NCBI GenBank assembly: GCA_035524275.1
Contig: DATKPC010000132.1
Coordinates: 1-8,309, forward strand
Direction: 5' to 3'
Length of the DNA stretch: 8,309 nucleotides
Source of the DNA: DATKPC01 sp035524275
Lineage (GTDB): Bacteria > Pseudomonadota > Gammaproteobacteria > Burkholderiales > Burkholderiaceae_F
Positions 5,402-8,309 of this stretch are shown piece after piece (position 1 is the stretch's first letter; each line of letters opens with the position of its first letter). Position numbers and translations under genes: made by a program. The notes beneath the pieces are model-generated. The model had not been told where the DNA came from. It made no database searches and saw only the letters and a program-made list of their open reading frames with translations.

Positions 5402-6517
5402 TCATTCGATCGTGAAGAGCCGGCGGTGCTCCCCGATCGCGTAGCGATCGGTCATTCCGGCGACGTAGTCGGCGATCGCGCGATGCCCCTCGGCGTCGAC
5501 GCGGCGCCGGTGTTCCGGAGGCAGCAGTCGCGGGTCGTCGCGGAAGGCGCCGTACAGGTCGCGGACGATCCGGGCGGCCTTGCTCGTCATCCGCACGACA
5601 CGGTAGTGGCGATAGAGGTTGTCGAACAGGAACGATTTCAGGACGTCGGCCTCGGCGCGCAGCGCCGCGGAGAACGCGACGAGCGGCGGCGAACGGCGCA
5701 CGGCGTCGACCGAGGCGGGCGCGGCGGCGGCGATCCGCCGTCGGCTCTCGTCGACGACGTCGGTGATCAGCGTGTTGATCATCCGGCGCACGGTCTCCTG
5801 CACCATGCGCCGCTCGGAGACCTGCGGGTACAGCGCGCGCACCTCGTCCGCGTGCCGCGCGAACAGCGGCACCGCCGCGAGCTGCGCGACGGTGAGCAAT
5901 CCGGAGCGCAGCCCGTCGTCGACGTCGTGGTTGCTGTAGGCGATCTCGTCGGCGACGTTGGCGATCTGCGCCTCGATCGACGGCTGCTCGCGGCGCAGGA
6001 AGCGTTCGCCGAGCTCGCCCAGGCGCCGCGCGTTGTCGAGCGAACAGTGCTTGAGGATCCCCTCGCGGGTCTCGAAGCAGAGATTGAGGCCGTCGAACGC
6101 GCCGTAGCGCTCCTCCAGCTGGTCGACGACGCGCAGCGACTGCAGGTTGTGCTCGAAGCCGCCGTGCTCGCGCATGCAGGCGTTGAGCGCGTCCTGGCCG
6201 GCGTGCCCGAACGGCGTGTGGCCGAGGTCGTGCGCCAGCGTGATGGCCTCCGCGAGGTCCTCGTTGACGCCCAGGCAGCGCGCGATGCTGCGCCCGATCT
6301 GCGCGACTTCCAGCGAGTGCGTGAGGCGCGTGCGGAACAGGTCGCCCTCGTGGTTGACGAAGACCTGCGTCTTGTACTCCAGCCGGCGGAACGCGGTCGA
6401 GTGCACGACGCGGTCGCGATCGCGCTGGAACGGATCGCGGTTTGCGGCCGCCGGTTCCGGGTGCCGCCGGCCGCGCGAACGCAGCGGGTCGGCGGCGTAG
6501 GGAGCGGGCGTCGTCAC
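5402..6517 (-). CDS. dgt: dGTPase-like HD-domain dNTP triphosphohydrolase
   Basis: This 371-residue HD-superfamily enzyme is predicted to hydrolyse dGTP (and possibly other dNTPs) to the deoxynucleoside and triphosphate, affecting dNTP pools. Metal-binding residues are His67 in RLTHSLEV, His96-Asp97 in AHDLGHTPFGH and Asp190 in NVADEIAYSNHD. The early block RDPFQRDRDRVVHSTAFRRLEYKTQVF is typical of this family. It is the shorter 'dGTPase-like' form, well below the 505 residues of E. coli Dgt. I chose the GTG at 6517, 13 bases after aroB, because there is no ATG before the conserved block except one at 6733 that would overlap aroB by 200 bases and add Arg/Ala-rich shadow sequence. A GAGG overlapping the aroB stop lies about 11 bases upstream. 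The tight spacing implies co-transcription with aroK-aroB. Confidence 0.93.
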   Translation of the reverse strand: MTTPAPYAADPLRSRGRRHPEPAAANRDPFQRDRDRVVHSTAFRRLEYKTQVFVNHEGDLFRTRLTHSLEVAQIGRSIARCLGVNEDLAEAITLAHDLGHTPFGHAGQDALNACMREHGGFEHNLQSLRVVDQLEERYGAFDGLNLCFETREGILKHCSLDNARRLGELGERFLRREQPSIEAQIANVADEIAYSNHDVDDGLRSGLLTVAQLAAVPLFARHADEVRALYPQVSERRMVQETVRRMINTLITDVVDESRRRIAAAAPASVDAVRRSPPLVAFSAALRAEADVLKSFLFDNLYRHYRVVRMTSKAARIVRDLYGAFRDDPRLLPPEHRRRVDAEGHRAIADYVAGMTDRYAIGEHRRLFTIE

Positions 6518-6530
6518 GCGGCGGCCCGCC

Positions 6531-7631
6531 TCAGACGTAGCCGGCCGCGACGAGCGTCGCGTCCAGGTCCGCATCCGGGACTTCGCGCTGCACCGCGCGG
6601 CCGATCGCCTCGAGCACGATGAAGCGAATGCGGCCGGCGCTCGCCTTCTTGTCGCCACGCATGCTGGCGACCGCGGCCTCGCGGGACAGGCCGGCGATGC
6701 GCACCGGCAGCCGCGCGGCGCCGACCGCGGCAACGACGCGCGCGACCTGCGCGCCCCCGACGAGGCCCAGGCGCGCCGACAGGTCCGCGGCGAGGCACAG
6801 TCCGCAGCCGACCGCTTCGCCGTGCAGCCAGCGCTCGTAGCCGGTCAGCGCTTCGATGGCGTGGCCGAACGTGTGGCCGAGGTTGAGCAGCGCGCGATCG
6901 CCACTCTCGCGCTCGTCGCGCGCGACGATCGCGGCCTTGATCTCGCAGGATCCGGCGATCGCCGCCGCCAGCGCGACGTCGTCCAGCGCCAGGATCGCCG
7001 GGGTGTCGCGCGCGACGGCATCGAAGTACGCCGCATCGGCGAGCAGGCCGTGCTTGAGGATCTCCGCGAGCCCCGCGGAGACTTCGCGCGGCGGCAGGCT
7101 CTTCAGCGTCTGCGTGTCGGAAGCGACGAACGCCGGCTGGTGGAAGGCGCCCACGAGGTTCTTGCCCTGGACATGGTTGACGCCGGTCTTGCCACCGACC
7201 GAGGAATCGACCTGCGCGAGCAGCGTCGTCGGCACCTGCGCGAACCGGATGCCGCGCATGAAGGCCGCGGCCGCGAAGCCGGCGATGTCGCCGACGACGC
7301 CGCCGCCAAGCGCCACGAGCAGCGTGCCGCGATCGGCGCGCGCCTCGACGAGGCCATCGATCACGCGCCCGAACGTCGCGAGCGTCTTTTCGCCCTCGCC
7401 GCCGGCGATGACGACGCCGGCGACACGTCCGCGGGCCACCGCCTTCGCGCAGGCGGCGCGCGCGCGCGCGCCGTAAAGGCCATCGACGGTGGCGTCGGAG
7501 ACCACGACGATCGAGGTCGGCGCCAGCGGCGCGATGAACGCATCGAGGCGGTCGACCAGCCCCGGACCGATGTGGATCGGATAGGAGCGATCGGCGCGGG
7601 CGGCGGGAAGCGAGACGTCGACGGTGCGCAT
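6531..7631 (-). CDS. aroB: 3-dehydroquinate synthase
   Basis: This 366-residue NAD- and divalent-metal-dependent enzyme converts 3-deoxy-D-arabino-heptulosonate-7-phosphate to 3-dehydroquinate, the second step of the shikimate pathway. The NAD-binding region GGGVVGDIAGFAAA is at 109-122 and the substrate-binding DSSVGGKTGVNH at 142-153. The metal ligands Glu190 (AGLAEILKHG), His253 (LNLGHTFGHA) and His270 (WLHGEAV) have the spacing seen in bacterial AroB. The start MRTVDVSL at 7631, followed by RSYPIHIGPG, matches the family's N-terminus. No clear Shine-Dalgarno is visible, so translation may be coupled to aroK, whose stop lies 10 bases upstream. Codons 55-60 contain an uninterrupted (GC)8 run. 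The length is normal (E. coli 362). Confidence 0.97.
   Translation of the reverse strand: MRTVDVSLPAARADRSYPIHIGPGLVDRLDAFIAPLAPTSIVVVSDATVDGLYGARARAACAKAVARGRVAGVVIAGGEGEKTLATFGRVIDGLVEARADRGTLLVALGGGVVGDIAGFAAAAFMRGIRFAQVPTTLLAQVDSSVGGKTGVNHVQGKNLVGAFHQPAFVASDTQTLKSLPPREVSAGLAEILKHGLLADAAYFDAVARDTPAILALDDVALAAAIAGSCEIKAAIVARDERESGDRALLNLGHTFGHAIEALTGYERWLHGEAVGCGLCLAADLSARLGLVGGAQVARVVAAVGAARLPVRIAGLSREAAVASMRGDKKASAGRIRFIVLEAIGRAVQREVPDADLDATLVAAGYV
7456..7471. repeat. (GC)8 dinucleotide run inside aroB
   Basis: Sixteen alternating G and C bases encode part of an Ala-Arg-Ala-Arg-Ala-Ala stretch of AroB. Such tracts can slip or adopt Z-DNA, but here it sits in an intact reading frame and is probably a by-product of high G+C coding. 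Confidence 0.6.
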
Positions 7632-7641
7632 CCGGGCGATT

Positions 7642-8226
7642 CTACGCAGCGGCGCGGGTGACCACGGCAGCGACGGCCGGGTGCCGCAGGATGCGCTCGA
7701 CGAGCCGCGTCGGGTTGGACGCGCCGGAGCGGAACGTGAGGTGCGCCGCCTCGCGGTACAGCGGCACGCGAACGAGCAGCAGGTCGCGGATCCTCTGCCG
7801 CGGGTCGGCGACCTGCAGCAGCGGGCGGCTGCCGTCGCGCGCGACGCGACGCGCCAGCTCGTCGGCGCTGGCATCGAGGTAGATCACGAGGCCATGCTCG
7901 CGAAGTGCCCGCCGGTTCTCCGGCAGCAGCACCGCGCCCCCGCCGGTGGCCAGTACGGTCCGCGGCCGGACCGCCAGCTCGGCGAGCAGTTTCGCCTCGC
8001 GCTGGCGAAACCCCGCCTCGCCCTCGAGTTCGAAGATCGTGGAAATCGTGACGCCGCTGCGCCGCTCGAGCTCCTTGTCGCAGTCGACGAACGCGAAGCC
8101 GCAGGCGCGCGCGAGATGCCGCCCGACCGTCGACTTGCCGGAACCCATCATGCCGACGAGGACGATCGACTCCGGGTGATCCGGAGCGGGGCGAAGGTCC
8201 TCGCCGGCAGGGTCATCGGTGGCCAT
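7642..8226 (-). CDS. aroK: Shikimate kinase
   Basis: This 194-residue nucleoside-monophosphate-kinase-fold enzyme phosphorylates shikimate at the 3-hydroxyl with ATP, the fifth step of the shikimate pathway. The Walker A loop GMMGSGKST is at 25-33. Shikimate-binding positions are Asp50 (in DCDKELE), Arg74 (in FRQRE), the GGG loop at 95-97 and Arg158 (in LYREAA). The lid arginine is Arg134 (SRPLL). A 20-residue acidic N-terminal leader precedes the core, slightly longer than usual. The start is ATG at 8226, immediately preceded by an in-frame GTG at 8229 that could also serve. No good Shine-Dalgarno is seen for either. aroB follows after 10 bases. The promoter, if local, would have to sit in the 83 bases up to the window edge, which are largely occupied by repeat copy D. 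Confidence 0.96.
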   Translation of the reverse strand: MATDDPAGEDLRPAPDHPESIVLVGMMGSGKSTVGRHLARACGFAFVDCDKELERRSGVTISTIFELEGEAGFRQREAKLLAELAVRPRTVLATGGGAVLLPENRRALREHGLVIYLDASADELARRVARDGSRPLLQVADPRQRIRDLLLVRVPLYREAAHLTFRSGASNPTRLVERILRHPAVAAVVTRAAA

Positions 8227-8262
8227 CACGCCGGCGATGGTACCGCGGGCGCGACGCGGGCT

Positions 8263-8302
8263 CCCTCTCCCCCGCCCCTCTCCCGCTCGCGCGGGCGAGG
8301 GG
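8263..8302 (-). repeat. REP-like palindromic repeat, copy D
   Basis: This 40-base copy has the same orientation as copy B and differs from it by one A-to-G change in the C-tract linker and a 4-base instead of 3-base hairpin loop (TCGC for TTC). The stems and mismatch are otherwise kept. The four-run G-tract is on the minus strand at 8263-8284. It sits 37 bases before the aroK ATG, so it would be in the 5' leader of aroK or between aroK and an upstream gene. A partner arm, if there is one, lies beyond the window. Confidence 0.82.
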
Positions 8303-8309
8303 AGGTCCG

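Noticed and set aside
3214..5415. A 733-residue open frame on the plus strand, and similar long plus-strand frames elsewhere
   Set aside because: They are antisense to clear genes, rich in Arg/Val/Ala/Asp with no domain I recognise, as expected from third-position G/C bias in high-GC DNA.
6518..6733. A 72-residue extension of Dgt from an ATG at 6733
   Set aside because: It overlaps aroB by about 200 bases and is Arg/Ser/Ala-rich, typical of a shadow frame. The GTG at 6517 fits the operon spacing.

Overview
The window is a stretch of very G+C-rich bacterial chromosome (roughly two thirds or more G+C by eye). All eight genes lie on the minus strand, so the transcription order is right to left: aroK, aroB, dgt, a REP-associated tyrosine transposase (RAYT), galM, galK, galE, galT. 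The aroK-aroB-dgt order, the base composition and the type of intergenic repeat point to a proteobacterium. A betaproteobacterium (Burkholderiales/Rhodocyclales-like) is my first guess, with a high-GC gammaproteobacterium as the alternative. This is inferred from general gene-order knowledge, not from a database search.

Right part (5402-8226): a tight housekeeping run. Shikimate kinase (aroK) and 3-dehydroquinate synthase (aroB) of the aromatic amino acid pathway are followed by a dGTPase-like HD phosphohydrolase (dgt). The gaps are only 10 and 13 bases. Middle (4657-5382): a single-copy RAYT gene starts 19 bases after dgt and ends one base before a GC-rich hairpin. Left part (123-4605): a complete Leloir galactose pathway. 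GalM makes alpha-D-galactose, GalK phosphorylates it, GalT exchanges it onto UDP-glucose, and GalE regenerates UDP-glucose from UDP-galactose. galK, galE and galT are translationally packed (a 4-base ATGA overlap, then a 10-base gap). galM is separated from them by 226 bases. No galactose transporter or gal regulator is visible in the window.

The least ordinary material is in the intergenic DNA. A REP-like palindromic repeat of about 39 bases occurs four times: at the left edge, twice as a perfect 42-base inverted pair between galM and galK, and at the right edge. Each copy carries an imperfect hairpin followed by a run that fits a G-quadruplex pattern. The left-edge copy also shares flanking sequence with the spacer of the inverted pair, which suggests that the paired form is the mobile unit. 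The same window holds a RAYT gene, the enzyme family known to spread REP palindromes, so a link is plausible but unproven. Directly in front of galK there are four tandem 10-base repeats where a ribosome-binding site would normally be. No tRNA, rRNA, CRISPR array, conventional insertion sequence or T-tailed intrinsic terminator was seen. No stretch longer than 300 bases lacks a gene. I see no wholly new system; the coding genes are recognisable families.
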